Origin: Leuctra nigra
Lineage: Eukaryota; Arthropoda; Insecta; Plecoptera; Leuctridae
Assembly (NCBI GenBank): GCA_934045905.1
Contig: OW203764.1
Coordinates: 35,485,328-35,549,327 of the forward strand
Direction: 5' to 3'
Length of the DNA: 64,000 nt
In this document: one piece after another, positions 24,785-36,361 of the stretch
How positions within the stretch are numbered: the stretch's first letter is position 1
Layout of the letters: each line of letters opens with the position of its first letter
Made by a program: the position numbers and the translations under genes
Notes under the pieces: model-generated
Database searches by the model: none
The model's input: the letters and a program-made list of their open reading frames with translations, nothing else
Told to the model about the DNA's origin: nothing

Positions 24785-25199
24785 GCAGACGAATGCACGA
24801 GCAAAAGCAGACGAATGTACGAGCAAAAGCAGACGAATGTACGAGCAAAAGCAGACTAATGTACGAGCAAAAGCAGACGAATGTACGAGCAAAAGCAGAC
24901 GAATGTACGAGCAAAAGCAGACGAATGTACGAGCAAAAGCAGACGAATGTACGAGCAAAAGCAGACGAATGTACGAGCAAAAGCAGACGAATGCACGAGC
25001 GAAGAAGACGCTTTGCCATTCGCTTTCATCTGCATACATCAAGCAGATGACGTACGAGCAAAAGCAGACGAATGCACGAGCAAAAGCAGACGAATGCACG
25101 AGCAAAAGCAGACGAATGTACGAGCAAAAGCAGACGAATGTACGAGCGAAGAAGACGCTTTGCCATTCGCTTTCATCAGCACACATCAAGCAGATGAAG
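24785..25199. repeat. 22-bp minisatellite with a duplicated flank
   Basis: About ten units of 22 bp, each starting GCAGACGAATGTACG, run from 24785 to about 25000. They are followed by a distinct block (GAAGAAGACGCTTTGCCATT through CATCAAGCAGATGA). A second run of about 4-5 units and a second copy of the same block end near 25199. Because 22 mod 3 is 1, all frames cycle through the same 22-residue peptide period, so at least three forward and two reverse frames stay open. The predicted peptides (for example ADECTSKSRR) are repeat by-products. Confidence 0.95.
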
Positions 25200-26393
25200 T
25201 ACGAGGAATCACAACAATGAAAGAGTAGACGGAATGTCGACAAAAGTTTCAATTTGTACATCTCTCTTCACTTGACAATTCCCCTGCTGAGATTTATTAT
25301 GAAAAGCAATTCGATGCGATATTCTCGAACGCTTTGGATTCCACAATAAATATCGAACTCGTTTCGAATCATGTCATCCTCTTTCACTGGTAAGTGTATA
25401 CTCTCATTTGCTTCTCTTTAATTTGATGAGATAACTGACTCGTCAGCGGAAACACGCCACTTTCAAAAGCAAGGGCTTGCGCCGCGAATGACAGAATCCA
25501 ATCACCAAAAGTGATTAGACCATGATTTGTTTAGGAAGAGTACTCGAACAATTAGCCGGTACATCGAGCACGATCCATGATAGATAAATAACCACATGTT
25601 GGACTCGATTACGAAACACCCTCTCATCTACCCATTACCGAACTCTGTATTATTGAAATTGGTTTCATTATAGGCCTTTAGATTGGCATTGCTCAAACAT
25701 TTTCCACAGATATGTTGCATTTAATTATTGAGCCTCTCATGCACGATGCCAGCGCTCCCTGGAGTACTGACCCGAATACAGACTACATCTATCCGTGATT
25801 ACTTTATTAGCTACATACAATACGATACCTAATCCCACTGAAAGCAATCCATCAGAGTAAATAGAAAATACATTAGGAAAACGCTCTGAAAACGCACTGA
25901 TAAGATCTGTACGTCATAGGAATAATACAGGAGATGATATCAAAAAAATGTATATATGTATAATTTCTTCGGGAAAATAAGAGCATTCATGCAATTTTCA
26001 AAGATCAAATACACCACATGTAAGCACGAGAAAAATCTTATAGAATTTTATGTTTCAGTCCAGAGGTGATTCCATACCAGGTCATGTAAAACCCTAAGAA
26101 GAACAACGAAAAGCCGAGGATATGACAGATGTGAATAATCTTCATCTAAGTAATTTCATTTGTTTGTAGTCTTTTCCTAAACGTAATTAATCAATGTCAG
26201 AAGCAATAGAAAAGTGTGGAGTATTTATACTGAACGAACTTGATTTAACCTCTTCCCCTTTAAAATGGAGCAATTGCCAAATATGGTACATCAAGAGATC
26301 GTAACATGTTTGGTATTGTTATATCACTTGGTGTGACCTAAGACTGCTCGCTACGTGTGTGATTGTATTGTTATAACACTTGGTGTGACCTAA
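25200..26393. other. Unique spacer, no gene recognised
   Basis: AT-rich sequence without recognisable coding or repeat content. Near 26.33-26.39 kb a short phrase, CTAAGACTGCTCGCTACG, precedes the next element and reappears just after it at 26.78 kb. Confidence 0.5.
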
Positions 26394-26781
26394 TGCTGCA
26401 AACACACGGGGCGTTTTTTCCTGCCCAGACGCAGCGTGGAAAAAACCGCGACGTTTTTCTTGGTCGAACACACGGGGCGTGCAAAACGCGACGGTTTTTT
26501 GCAGCTGTCAAGGTCATGCTATGTCAGCTGTACAAAAACGTCGCGTGAAATAAACGCCCGTGTGTTTGCTCTCATTTAAACGAATGCGTTTCATTTTAAC
26601 GACTTCCGGGGTGGGCATGAAAATAAACGCGACATGTCGCGTCTGGCCGGCGTGGAAAAAAACGCCGCGTGTAAAAACCGCCTCGTCTGTTCGCTCCCAT
26701 AAGACTCAATGCTACCTATCTTCTTGGCGTTCGAACGCTTCGGCTGGGAGTTTGAAAAAAACGCCCCGTGTGTTCGCAGCC
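26394..26781. mobile_element. GC-rich terminal-inverted-repeat element, TAA flanks
   Basis: The left end TGCTGCAAACACACGGGGCG and the reverse complement of the right end GGCTGCGAACACACGGGGCG match in 18 of 20 positions. The direct repeat TAA flanks the element (26391-26393 and 26782-26784), as expected for PIF/Harbinger-type 3-bp duplications. Two further copies of the CACACGGG(G)CG motif, one in each orientation (about 26466 and 26553), form a nested inverted repeat inside. No transposase is encoded, so it is non-autonomous. Assignment to Harbinger rests only on the 3-bp duplication. Confidence 0.75.
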
Positions 26782-27136
26782 TAAGACTGCTCGCTACGCG
26801 TGTGATTGTGTGAGATCTCTGGAGCTCGGTTTCGCGCGAGAGCTGGTGTCACGTGACCCGTGTTAAAGTGACCACAACTTCTCGGCAAATGCAAGTTACT
26901 CGCTTCCATCCGGCTCAGTTAACGATTCACGCATGCGTGGGATTAATGGTTTAAGCCAACTCACGAATTAATTATCTCGTTTCTGTTTTGAATTTTGTGG
27001 AAATTATTTTGAAAATCGAGCTATGTTGTAGGTTTTAGCCGAGGGATGTTGAACCTCCGACAACAAAATGTATTCAACACACAGCCTAAAACGTACCAAA
27101 CCAAAAGCCATAGAACCAATTGAGAAAGTTGATTTA

Positions 27137-27270
27137 GGGCCAGTCTTTCAATACTCTGCTAACTTTTAAACGGTTGATTAGGACTAGATTGTCATGGCAA
27201 CAACCAAAGCCATTCCTTGAATGATCACTAAGTAAGTGTTAACTTATTTAACAGAGTATTGAAACGGCCC
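27137..27270. mobile_element. MITE with GGGCC termini and TTA duplication, copy 1
   Basis: Left terminus GGGCCAGTCTTTCAATACTC and right terminus (reverse complement) GGGCCGTTTCAATACTCTG form imperfect inverted repeats. The direct repeat TTA flanks both sides (27134-27136, 27271-27273). TWA target duplications are typical of PIF/Harbinger MITEs. Internal GCTAACTTTTAAAC and ATGGCAACAACCA blocks recur at 63.6-63.8 kb, confirming a family. Confidence 0.85.
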
Positions 27271-27273
27271 TTA

Positions 27274-29266
27274 AAATTGTTTATAAGGGTTTCACTTTAT
27301 ATAACTCTTTTTCTACTTCTGCTAATGATCAATCAGCCAAAAGACTTAATATTTCTTACGAAAGTAATTGGACTTTCCAGTAAGAAACAATGATACCCAA
27401 TTAAAATAAATACATCAACAATTTTTAATTTTTCCAAGATTTCTTGGATATCAGACCGACCTACTGAAAAATCCTATTTGGCTCACAAACCATTAATTTC
27501 AGAAATAAAAGAGTGTATTCTTCATTTCTATTCTCCAAACGGCTTAGAATGTCTTGAGGAAGACTTGTAAAAGGCGAGTGCATTCGGTTATTCGCAGCCA
27601 TTATATTCTTCTAATGATGCGCAACATCAGATTCATATTCTCCAGCTTTATGGAAATCTCTCAAAGCGACTCCGCATTTCAAACACAGCGAGATAATATA
27701 AACCATTTGGCATCCGTCGGATCGTTTGATTTCCCACCAAATCCATTTAATGAGTGGAATTCTTGTTCTCGCCAGGCGCATTTTCAACTCGAAATGACCT
27801 CATAAACAAGGTTAAGAGGGTGAATTTAGACTATATTTTACCCGGCAGAATCACCCGATGGTTCTACTCTACTTGCAAGCAGTCCTCGCAATAAAGCAGA
27901 GTGGCTTTTCCAACCTATTATTCACACTTTATACCGATTCGTCCTCCACATTCCTAATGGAACCACCGGCCTTGTTTAATACAAATAGTAAATAATGGAA
28001 GTAAAAGGCTTCGACTAAATTGCAGTCTCATAGAAAGCACAATGTTTTTCTTTCTTTACACATTCTCTATTTACCTTCTTGTCATGGATAGAGCAATATT
28101 GCACGCTTGTCGCCATACTTGCAGGAAATTACTTTCAAGTTTCCTTCAGAAGCGATCACTTATAAATAAACAAATAAATGAAAAAACCTCCACTCTGTCG
28201 TCAAATTAGAATAATTGCAATGTGACAAAAGATAAATATTTAGAGTAATGATTCTTGGGCAAAGTGGAAACAGTTGAACAAAATCTACGTCACTTACTTT
28301 CATAGACGCTTCAATAGATTTCAGATTTTATATGTACCTTTTTATTTTGTGTTGAAAATATGAGCGCTACCTGAACGGAATATTTTTTGAGCCAAAACGA
28401 GACGTCATACTTGGAAAGGCGAATAAGAAAGAAGCGTGGCAGGTTGAAAGTTCACCTCCTTATAATATCACTGCAACTTGCATGCTGACCCTCGTTGTGA
28501 AAACACTCGAGTCACGTGACGGCAAAACCACGAGCATATCCTCCACTAATTAAAACATGCTCTCCGTTGTGACGTCACAGTCAAGCATAAACCCACCCTT
28601 GATAAACACCCCTCCCCATTCGGAACATCTCGCGCCGAGCACCTGAGTCCTCGCAAACTTTCAGCCACTCAGCAACACGAGGTTTATTCCGCACGATCTC
28701 TCACTCCGACAGAATTTTACATCTACATCTTAAAAACTAACGCCCGCAGAGCAATTCGCACAATTTCAAGATGTACAAGTTAATTGTAACATTAACTATA
28801 TCTCAAAGAGTGCAGAACTCTAAAAGTTGTTCCCAGTTTCAATTGTTCTACTTTGAATCGTTTAAGTTTTCTTGAACGGGAAGAAAAATTATCTTCTTAT
28901 TGGCGTGTACGTGTTCCCGAATGTCTGATGAGTCCTTCAATTCCACTCCAACTGAATTCACTCCAGAGTCGTTAAGACCGCACATTTCTTCCCGGCTCAG
29001 CTCCCTGGAGACATCCCGAGGAACGCTGGAGGATTCTTTGCCAAAGCGTCGACTTGGCTGGAAATTTGTGGCGTTCCAAACGAAATATCCATGCATTTTC
29101 GTGTCGACTACAGCGACATAGCGAGTGATTTTATTTCCAAAATGAAATAACTGCTCACAATCGACTAAGTATGTCAATAAACTTCCACACCCCTTTGAAC
29201 AATATCCCCTTCAGTTTTGCAAACAAATTACGTACCCCATCGGTAACTCTTGTATTATTATCTTAT
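27274..29266. other. Unique spacer, no gene proven
   Basis: It contains the weak first-exon candidate listed at 28650-28790 and a segment open on both strands at 28.85-29.18 kb (109 codons on minus) with no recognisable domain. No other feature. Confidence 0.45.
28650..28790 (+). promoter_or_regulatory. Possible 5' UTR and first exon (weak)
   Basis: A GC-richer stretch contains TTTCAGCCACTCAGCAACAC, which looks like an arthropod initiator region. It is followed by an AT/CA-rich leader and ATG at 28771 in the context TTTCAAG-ATG. The first codons read MYKLI and a GT dinucleotide follows at GTAACA. Insect cuticular protein genes often have a tiny first exon starting M-Y/F-K, which is why I note it. 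The donor is weak, no canonical TATA is placed correctly, and no downstream exon with a cuticular consensus is visible in this window. Confidence 0.15.
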
Positions 29267-29400
29267 CTGGGGCCCTATGCTAGAACATTTAAATTCCCAA
29301 TTCTGATGGAATTCGATTTCTTGCAATGTTAATCCTTATGGCCGTGACCGGATTCCATCAGTAATGGAATTGGGAAAACGTTCTAGAAAAGGCCTCCAGA
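29267..29400. mobile_element. 134-bp inverted-repeat element (MITE-like)
   Basis: Left arm from 29267 (TCTGGGGCCCTATGCTAGAA) and right arm ending 29400 are imperfect reverse complements over about 48 bp. They share TCTAGAAC-type, CCCAATTC and TGATGGAATYC blocks. The loop is about 36 bp. No transposase and no clear target duplication were seen. The class is unknown. Confidence 0.75.
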
Positions 29401-30477
29401 ACCTTAGCATATGGCCCAAAGTTCATTCTTTCAAGCTCTATCAATTGGAAGTAGTCAACAAATGGGAATCATTATATTGAAGTATTCTCTTTCAAAATGA
29501 CTGCCACAATTACAATTTGGATTGGACGAAGGTCATACTAGTTTTTGGGTTCCCCTCAAGATTCATTGGCCGAATCTTCGGGCATTTTGCGACCAAGTTC
29601 ACCCACAATAGTAGTAGCTGGCAATTCGCGCTCAACTACTGCACTACAAATTTATCTAAGTATCTGGAACAACATTGGAATCAAGGTGAAGTTCACGGGA
29701 AAAATTGCATGAAAAGAGCGTTGACACTTCATTCTCTACTAGGTCTAGTTCAAGGCGCAGAAATAATAACACATACGTGCAGTACTTAAAGTTCAAATGG
29801 ATTTCCTCATTGATGAAGTGTTTGTAAGAAAGATGGTGGGAAAGAAGCGAAAGTAGAATGCTATTTGGAAACTATCCCAACAATTGGAGTGGCGAATGAC
29901 GGTTACGACAAAATCCTAAACGTCCTAAACTGGAATCAAGCCCAGGTCTCCAGAATAAATTACAATCCGACTCGCACGTGAGCCTAAATGCTGTTTTTTA
30001 TAGTGATTTATTAACCTTTCGCTATTTTATAATTACACGTTAAAAGCCTACAAGATCTTTAAGTCAGGTTGGGAGCTCCAACCCAGCTTTCTGCGCGGTA
30101 GGCTCAGGTTCGGTTGCAGTTGCGATACCATGTTCTATTTCGAATTATCACATTATCGGTAATGCCAGAATTGTTTTTTAACATAACCCAACTATAATTT
30201 AGGCCATGCAAGTGCGATATCCTTCATGCCTTGAGGAAAATGTATTTCAGCTTGACAGTGCCCAGCTTGACCGCTTGACATTCGGTGTAATATCAACATT
30301 TTCAGGCGGTGTAATATTATTTAATGAACTTCAAGATGTTTTCAAGTTCTCATCGGTTGATGCGAAAATTCTACCACTCCGACAAAATTGATACCATCTT
30401 CAAAATTATTTTTGAGAGCGAAACCTTTTCCATGTTGCTCCCAACTGAAACCTTCCCTCTTGATTAGTCTATCTCTT
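29401..30477. other. Unique spacer, no gene recognised
   Basis: The 90-codon frame at 29517-29789 has no recognisable motif. Nothing else noted. Confidence 0.5.
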
Positions 30478-30660
30478 GAAGCGGGGTCCTCGTTGAGGCC
30501 AAGGTCCGGCCGCAACGCCACCGAGCCGGCTCGGTTGACGGTCGGGGGTGCGCGATGTCCATGGAGGTAATCCTCGGTGAGTGATCGGCCGGACGCGTGT
30601 TATTGCACGAGCACGACGTAGTCCTGCTTTCCTTGCGACGCGGAGTGACGACACAACTGA
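30478..30660. other. GC-rich island
   Basis: About 180 bp, strongly GC- and CpG-rich compared with its flanks (for example GTCCGGCCGCAACGCC and GAGCCGGCTCGGTTGACG). It contains ATGTCCATGGAG followed by GTAATC, which could be read as a tiny coding exon with a splice donor, but nothing else supports that. The minus-strand frame (61 codons, Arg/Pro-rich) looks like a composition artefact. Confidence 0.35.
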
Positions 30661-30822
30661 GAGCAGTGTTGGGTTCTCATTGACTTGGTAGCGAATGCCG
30701 GAGTTTTGATGACGCGAGGACGGGGCTCAAAGGTCACGAAGTTAAATTTATGAATAATTAATTAAATAATTAATATTAATGTACACGTTTTTTTACCTTT
30801 CGTTACTATTTTTTTCTGGGGC

Positions 30823-31212
30823 TTAAGTGGGCTGAGTAGTGAGCGTGGCCTTGAAGAGTTTTTTAATCGATTTTTATCAATATCTTTTATCAATGTAATT
30901 GTTAACAAAATAGGGCTGTGTACGAGTATTCAGAACAGTTCAATGAAAATAATATCATAGTTTGGAATAAGTTATTAGTTTTATGTTGTCCAACAGATGT
31001 TTAGTGCCATAATTTTACTAATTTCGGGCACTTAACATCTGTAGGACAAAGTAAATCTAATAAACCATTACAAGCTATGGAGTTATTTTCATTGAACTGT
31101 ACTGAATACTCGTACAAAGCCTTATTTTGTTAACAATTACATTGTTAAAAGATATTTATACAAATCGATTAAAAAACTCTTCAAGGTCAAACTCACTACC
31201 CAGCCGTCTTAA
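30823..31212. mobile_element. Foldback MITE family M1, complete copy, TTAA ends
   Basis: A palindromic element of about 390 bp. The left half reads TTAA...GGGCTGAGTAGTGAGCGTG and GAAGAGTTTTTTAATCGATT. The right half is its reverse complement, ending CACTACCCAGCCGTCTTAA. The inverted arms extend to nearly the centre, where GTCCAACAGATGTTTAG faces its complement. TTAA at both ends would fit a piggyBac-type target duplication. Related copies lie at 43.2, 47.1-47.4 and 49.0-49.3 kb. No protein is encoded. Confidence 0.88.
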
Positions 31213-31244
31213 CGTCGCACTGTTCTGCAGCGAGGCAAATGGCG

Positions 31245-31474
31245 ACGGATGAATGATTATGATGATGATTGGGAGATGATGGTGAAGAATAGGTAAGGAT
31301 GGAAGGTGGGATGGAGGTGGTCGTGGCCTATAAGTAGGGTACCTTCCCAGCATTTGCCTGTCGACTGAGGGAAAACCACGAAAAAACCCCAGTCAGGAAG
31401 GACGGCCGCGTTAATCGAACCCGGGCCTCCGGAATACAAGTTCAGAGCGTTACCACTCAGCCAAACCTGTTCCG
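31245..31474 (-). mobile_element. tRNA-derived SINE, copy 2 (most complete)
   Basis: On the minus strand the head shows an A box TGGCTGAGTGG and a B-box-like GGGTTCGATTAA. Next come the conserved core CTGACTGGGGTTTTTTCGTG and GTGGTTTTCCCTC, then CAGGCAAATGCTGGGA, and a tail rich in ATCATC/TCATCA. The order matches copy 1 at 13.77 kb. The short minus-strand open frames here are incidental. It sits about 30 bp from the end of the M1 MITE. Confidence 0.88.
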
Positions 31475-34400
31475 TTTCATTTCTATTCAAATGGAAATTA
31501 AACATAAAACATTATTATTACTTTTCAACATCTTTTCAACATACATTTCAACGCGCGTGGTTCTTCAAAATGTTTTCAAGATTTTTCTTAGCAGTAACAG
31601 AATTGTCGAAAATCCGATAACGCCGATTTAAATTCAGTATTCAAAATAATGCTACACACTGGCGTCATCATTACGTCTCGAGTAGTACCTCTGATACAAC
31701 CTCAAAGTGTTTAATACGATTAATTAATAATTAAATAATCATATCTTTCATTTTAAGGTCGCACCAGAAGTCGATGTACTCCAGTGTGTGGCATTATTTA
31801 GTCAAGAAAAATGGGCGCTTACTCTTTAATTTTTGAAAATTCTGTTCGCGTGAAGAAAAAAACACTCAAAAAACACTTTGAATAACCAAGCGAGTCCCGT
31901 TGCCTTCGCAAAACTTGCAGTGAAATATACATCGTAGAATAAGCTAGTACCATCCAGATGAACTTTTATGTGATTGTTGTCGTGGACGTTTTCGGACGTG
32001 ATTCGTTTAATACAGTCCACTATGCACTTGTTTCACTATTTTTCTTTTTTTTTTTTGGGGGGGGGGGGGGGGGGAGAGAAAGTCGCCTTTCACCACCCTC
32101 GTGTATACTCTACTGAGCAGAATATATCTATAAGAGTAGTTCAATCCATAATCGTTAATTATTAATTTTACTAGAAACTAAATTCTACTTTTTCCTGTGA
32201 CTTTTAATTGAGTCTTCAGCGTGCATGATCGAAGCGAGTTATTTGCGGATGCTTTGAAATCGAGTTCGCAAATGGCGTGCAAGTTCGAGCGAAGCACCGA
32301 GCACCGCGTCACGTCGCAACATCCATTTTGAAATATTACCGAAAACGACGAAGACGATCGTTCGTAAAATAAACATGAAAATCGCATCAACGATTTAGTC
32401 TGTTTTAATCCATATACGTACTTTGACAGAGAGTGCGAGCAACTCTAATGGGAATATAATGTAGAGCAAGTTGTAGAAATATCTCTCATGGGCCTGGAAC
32501 TCGGGACTTAGTTCCTAAACAATCTCGTTTATTTATTTGATGGTCGAATTTATTTCCACTGGGTCGATACATCACAAGTTCCAGAATTATGTAAAGCGGC
32601 AGGAAACGGAGGAGCAATTCACTCTAGTTTGCTGATCTCTGGAGGAACAGTAAAAAAGATGCCAGGAACCTGCAGAAATGTGTTTTAGTTTTCTCTCCGC
32701 GAATTGCGTGAAGCCAATCAGCAGTTGTAGTCTGTCGATGACAGCATCGTTGAAAATACTCAAGTTCACAACATTGTATCTCGTCTCTCGTGGATCCTAC
32801 AACAAATTGTTCACGTCGGCTGATTTCTTGTCTGACGTTGCGTCGAGTACTTGCTCTTCAGGGGAGAAGAAAATACGTGGTTCAAATGATGAACAAGACA
32901 GCATATCGTCGTCATACAAATTCAATGTAAGAAATGACTTTGTCCAAATTAAAGCGTCCGTGTTACAAGACTTTAGTATGCATTGCAGGAAAATGGAAAG
33001 ATAAAATAAAATGGCGTCGCGCTTTTTTGCCGTTCCGCCGTAGGAACATATTACAAATAGATTGTATAAGTCGCATTTGAAACTGGCTGGAACCGCCATC
33101 GATAAAACTAGATAATGTCGAGCAAGGAAATAGCCTCATTCACAATCCCAGGCGTTTTTCTCCCCGACGCGAAATTGCGAAGTAAACGTCGCTCAATCAA
33201 GTAAACTTGTTGAAATCTCGCCGAGATGAAACTCGTCTTGTCGGTCAAGTAGTTCAACTTCCTTGGCATGACCTCATCAGAGTCAATCAGCAGAACAATT
33301 GACAGTAATGTTTCGAGACACAGCCGCTATTAGCGGAGACAAAGGCGGCCAGGTTTAATGGCGGGGAAAATGAGTTGCTTACAGAGCCATCTACCGGCGG
33401 TGCTCCGCTAAACGATCTAATCTCACGTCTTTAACTTCAACTTTCACGCCACAGGGATGAGCCAATCTATTTGCCGGGGGGCTGGGGGGGGGGGGGGGGA
33501 CACGTTGAAAATCTAACGCTTTTGCTATCTTTTCTTGACATTTTGTTAACTAAACTGTCTTCAAAAGTGCGTCAAATAAAACACCCTCACGCGTGGTGCG
33601 AAACGCGGAATCACGCGGGTGGAAATTCACTTTAATTTTCTCTTGGAAAGTAATTCAAAAAAAAGAAAACTCGTTTTAAAATCCCTCTTCTTTAGGAAAC
33701 GACGAGCGTGATCTCATATTTTATTTATTGCAGCGCCAAACATTTACAAAAGGTCAAGATCCACCTCTGTTGAGGTCAGCGGACTACAGGTGTATGTTTC
33801 ACCTGGGGTCGAATGTATTGATTGAGTTCCGAAGACACAATATCGCTGACAGCTCAGAAGAAAGACCAATCTTCCACGCACCAAATTGTGAGCTGTTTGA
33901 CGGCAATGGGTCAATTAATCGAGTTCTTTCAACATCAAAACGGCGTCGCTTGTCACCCGCAAAATACGCCAAGAACTTACTCTGACGTTTCAAGGTGTTA
34001 AGGTGACAGAAAAAAAGCAATAAAATAGATGGATAACGGTAATATGTCAATTTCAACCTCCTAGCTGGTGACGGAACTTAAGAAAAATACGTTTTGGTAA
34101 ACCACTATAGAGAACGATCGTGAAAAAAGGTTGCAATTTACCATAAAAGAGAAGTTGGGAGCATTATTCTGCTTGGTATGAACACGTTTCGTAATTCATA
34201 TGACGGCGGGTTTTCATTGGCCCCTGTATTCCCAAATCGTGCTGGATAATGCAATACACTCTCGCTCGCTAGCCTGATGAACTAAAGTGAAAAAACATGT
34301 TTTTTACACTTTTAATATGTATCATAACATTTTTATTATGTACCCCGGAATAACGTACATACACATGGCAAGAAACGAAAAGATCATCCCCATTATCTCC

Positions 34401-36310
34401 GGTTGCAACAAGAGAGTAAAAATAATATGTACATGCTTACACCGTTACACGAGTAGTAGATAATAACCCCATAAAATACTCGGTAGAAAAACAAAAGCCA
34501 AGTCTCATTACTAAAGCAAATACGTACAGAAGGAAGATCAAAAAGTGACCATGTTAACGTAACACCCACTCAATACTGCTGGCCGTTTATTGGCCAGGTA
34601 TAACAAAATCTAAGCCATCGGAATAAAAATAATGCTAAATTTATTTACATTTTTGAATTAGCGTGTTTAGTAGTTTTTTTAATTACTACCTACACTCTTC
34701 AGTGCTAAATTGTTTTTTAGGAAAAGGTGCATTTTCTTTTATCTGTAATTTTTATAGGTCAAACGCGTTTTTATGGGGGTTTCGATCCCTTTTGTGTAAG
34801 ACTTAAACTAATTGTAACCCATTGTCTTGACAATCACAAGTTAAGTTTCGATGCAGAAAGAAAATAGAAAAATGCGAATTATCTATCTCTCGATTGAGGT
34901 ATATGATTACAATTGAAAAACCATTAAGATGTTTCTTCTATGAGAGGCAACCTATATATTGCCGTTTAAACTTCAAAAGTGATCATACTCAAAGAAGAAG
35001 ATAGACTAAAACCAGGTCAGCAAATAGAATACGAAGAATATCAAGTATTCTGGGGATATCGAACTTGCAAATCGAAAAACTTACAATATGAACTCATTTT
35101 GAGATTTTTTCACGTCCACTATGTCCACTATAAATACTGTACGAAAATATTGTTGAAATCTGAGCGTAATCTCGTGTCTTTGGGTTCTACACATCAGCCA
35201 TCACATAGATTACAAGCAACTAATCTCTCTTGGCCGAAGCAGAGCCGCTGCTCAGTTCAGTTTATCTGCTTCAACAATCCTGTCAATACTCCGCCTCAGG
35301 AGGCGTCTTGGACTCCAGGAAAATCAATCCCGGACGCGGATTTACCGCGACGCATTTCGTCTTTGACCACACGTTGTCGGGAACACAGGTTCCATTGCCG
35401 GAGACAAACTATATTCCAGGACCTTCAATTTCAAACGGAGACAGAAAACGAAAACGAAAAAGTTTGTCTCCCAGCGTATTTTTTAAAGCTATCGTCAAAC
35501 GATTTCGATCGTGGATGAAACTTTCTGCTAAATAGTTTGGTCACGCCAAAAGCATTATCGATGTCTGCGCAGCAAGGGGTGAGGGAGGAAAATAGAGGGC
35601 GAGAGGGCAATCTTGACGGTCCGCTTCAACCCTGTTCTTATACGTTTTTTACTTTAATAATGGTGCTTCTGAAGAGAGATCATTACAAGGATCCGAGAGC
35701 CCCGTTTAAAAGATCGTCCTAAACATCGATATAAACCCAAATGCACGAGATTATGCTCTGGGTTTATCGATGCACTTGCTTCCTTGTATCTCGCAGAATG
35801 CGACGTAGCAGCGCGCGGTTTCTCAGCACCAAGAGAACTTAGCGCTGCATGTGCAACAATCACATTTCACTTTAACTGCATTACACTGTCAGATTTATAG
35901 AATGCATTAGCAGTACGCCACGACCGCTAGACCAGCAAATAATAATTAATTTGACGTCTAACTTCATACAAGATTCATTTTTATTACAAACTTTTACGAA
36001 TAAAGCGAAAGCAAATAAGGAGACCGTGAATCTTCATAAAAGTGCCTTTTTGCAGTGTCTCGTTGAACCATAGATTCTCAACCGTGCGGGAGAGTGTACA
36101 CCGATGCGATTTATAGTTTGTTAGTCGCTGTTAAGAGGGCGTGAATGTGCACAAGTTTAAGTCGAGAAGTTAAAGGGGTAGGAATGGCGAGAGACGAGAC
36201 CTAGGGTGTGCGTATTTATGAAACTTTAAGTGTATATGTGTGCGGTTCTTGCATCCTAGATGTGGTGGTTTTGCGTTATGAGGAAGAATGGCCGGTCGCC
36301 GTTTCATGGG
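31475..36310. other. Long unique stretch, no gene recognised; homopolymer runs
   Basis: Open frames such as 32678-33004 plus, 32797-33099 minus, 33728-33985 plus and 34979-35518 plus have no recognisable domains and overlap others on the opposite strand. A T12-G18 tract lies at 32045-32074 and a G16 tract at 33484-33499. The patches at 33.1-33.5 and 35.2-35.5 kb are somewhat GC-richer, but I see no exon signature. Confidence 0.45.
32045..32074. repeat. T12-G18 homopolymer junction
   Basis: Twelve T are followed by eighteen G. Long G runs can form quadruplexes and are frequent assembly trouble spots. Similar G or C runs occur at 33484-33499, 53610-53627, 55376-55390 and 61291-61304. Confidence 0.95.
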
Positions 36311-36321
36311 GGAGAGAGAGG

Positions 36322-36360
<39 letters not shown>
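36311..36360. repeat. (GA)n microsatellite
   Basis: About 50 bp of GA dinucleotides with one GGGG interruption near the start. Polypurine GA tracts bind GAGA-type factors in some insects, but no promoter context is visible. Confidence 0.95.

Positions 36361-36361
<1 letters not shown>

Noticed and set aside
24481..25261. Frames of 115-189 codons with KQTNVRAKADE-like periodicity
   Set aside because: Explained by the 22-bp repeat cycling through all frames.
30475..30660. Ribosomal RNA fragment because of high GC
   Set aside because: I could not match it to any conserved rRNA segment. The GC richness alone is not evidence.
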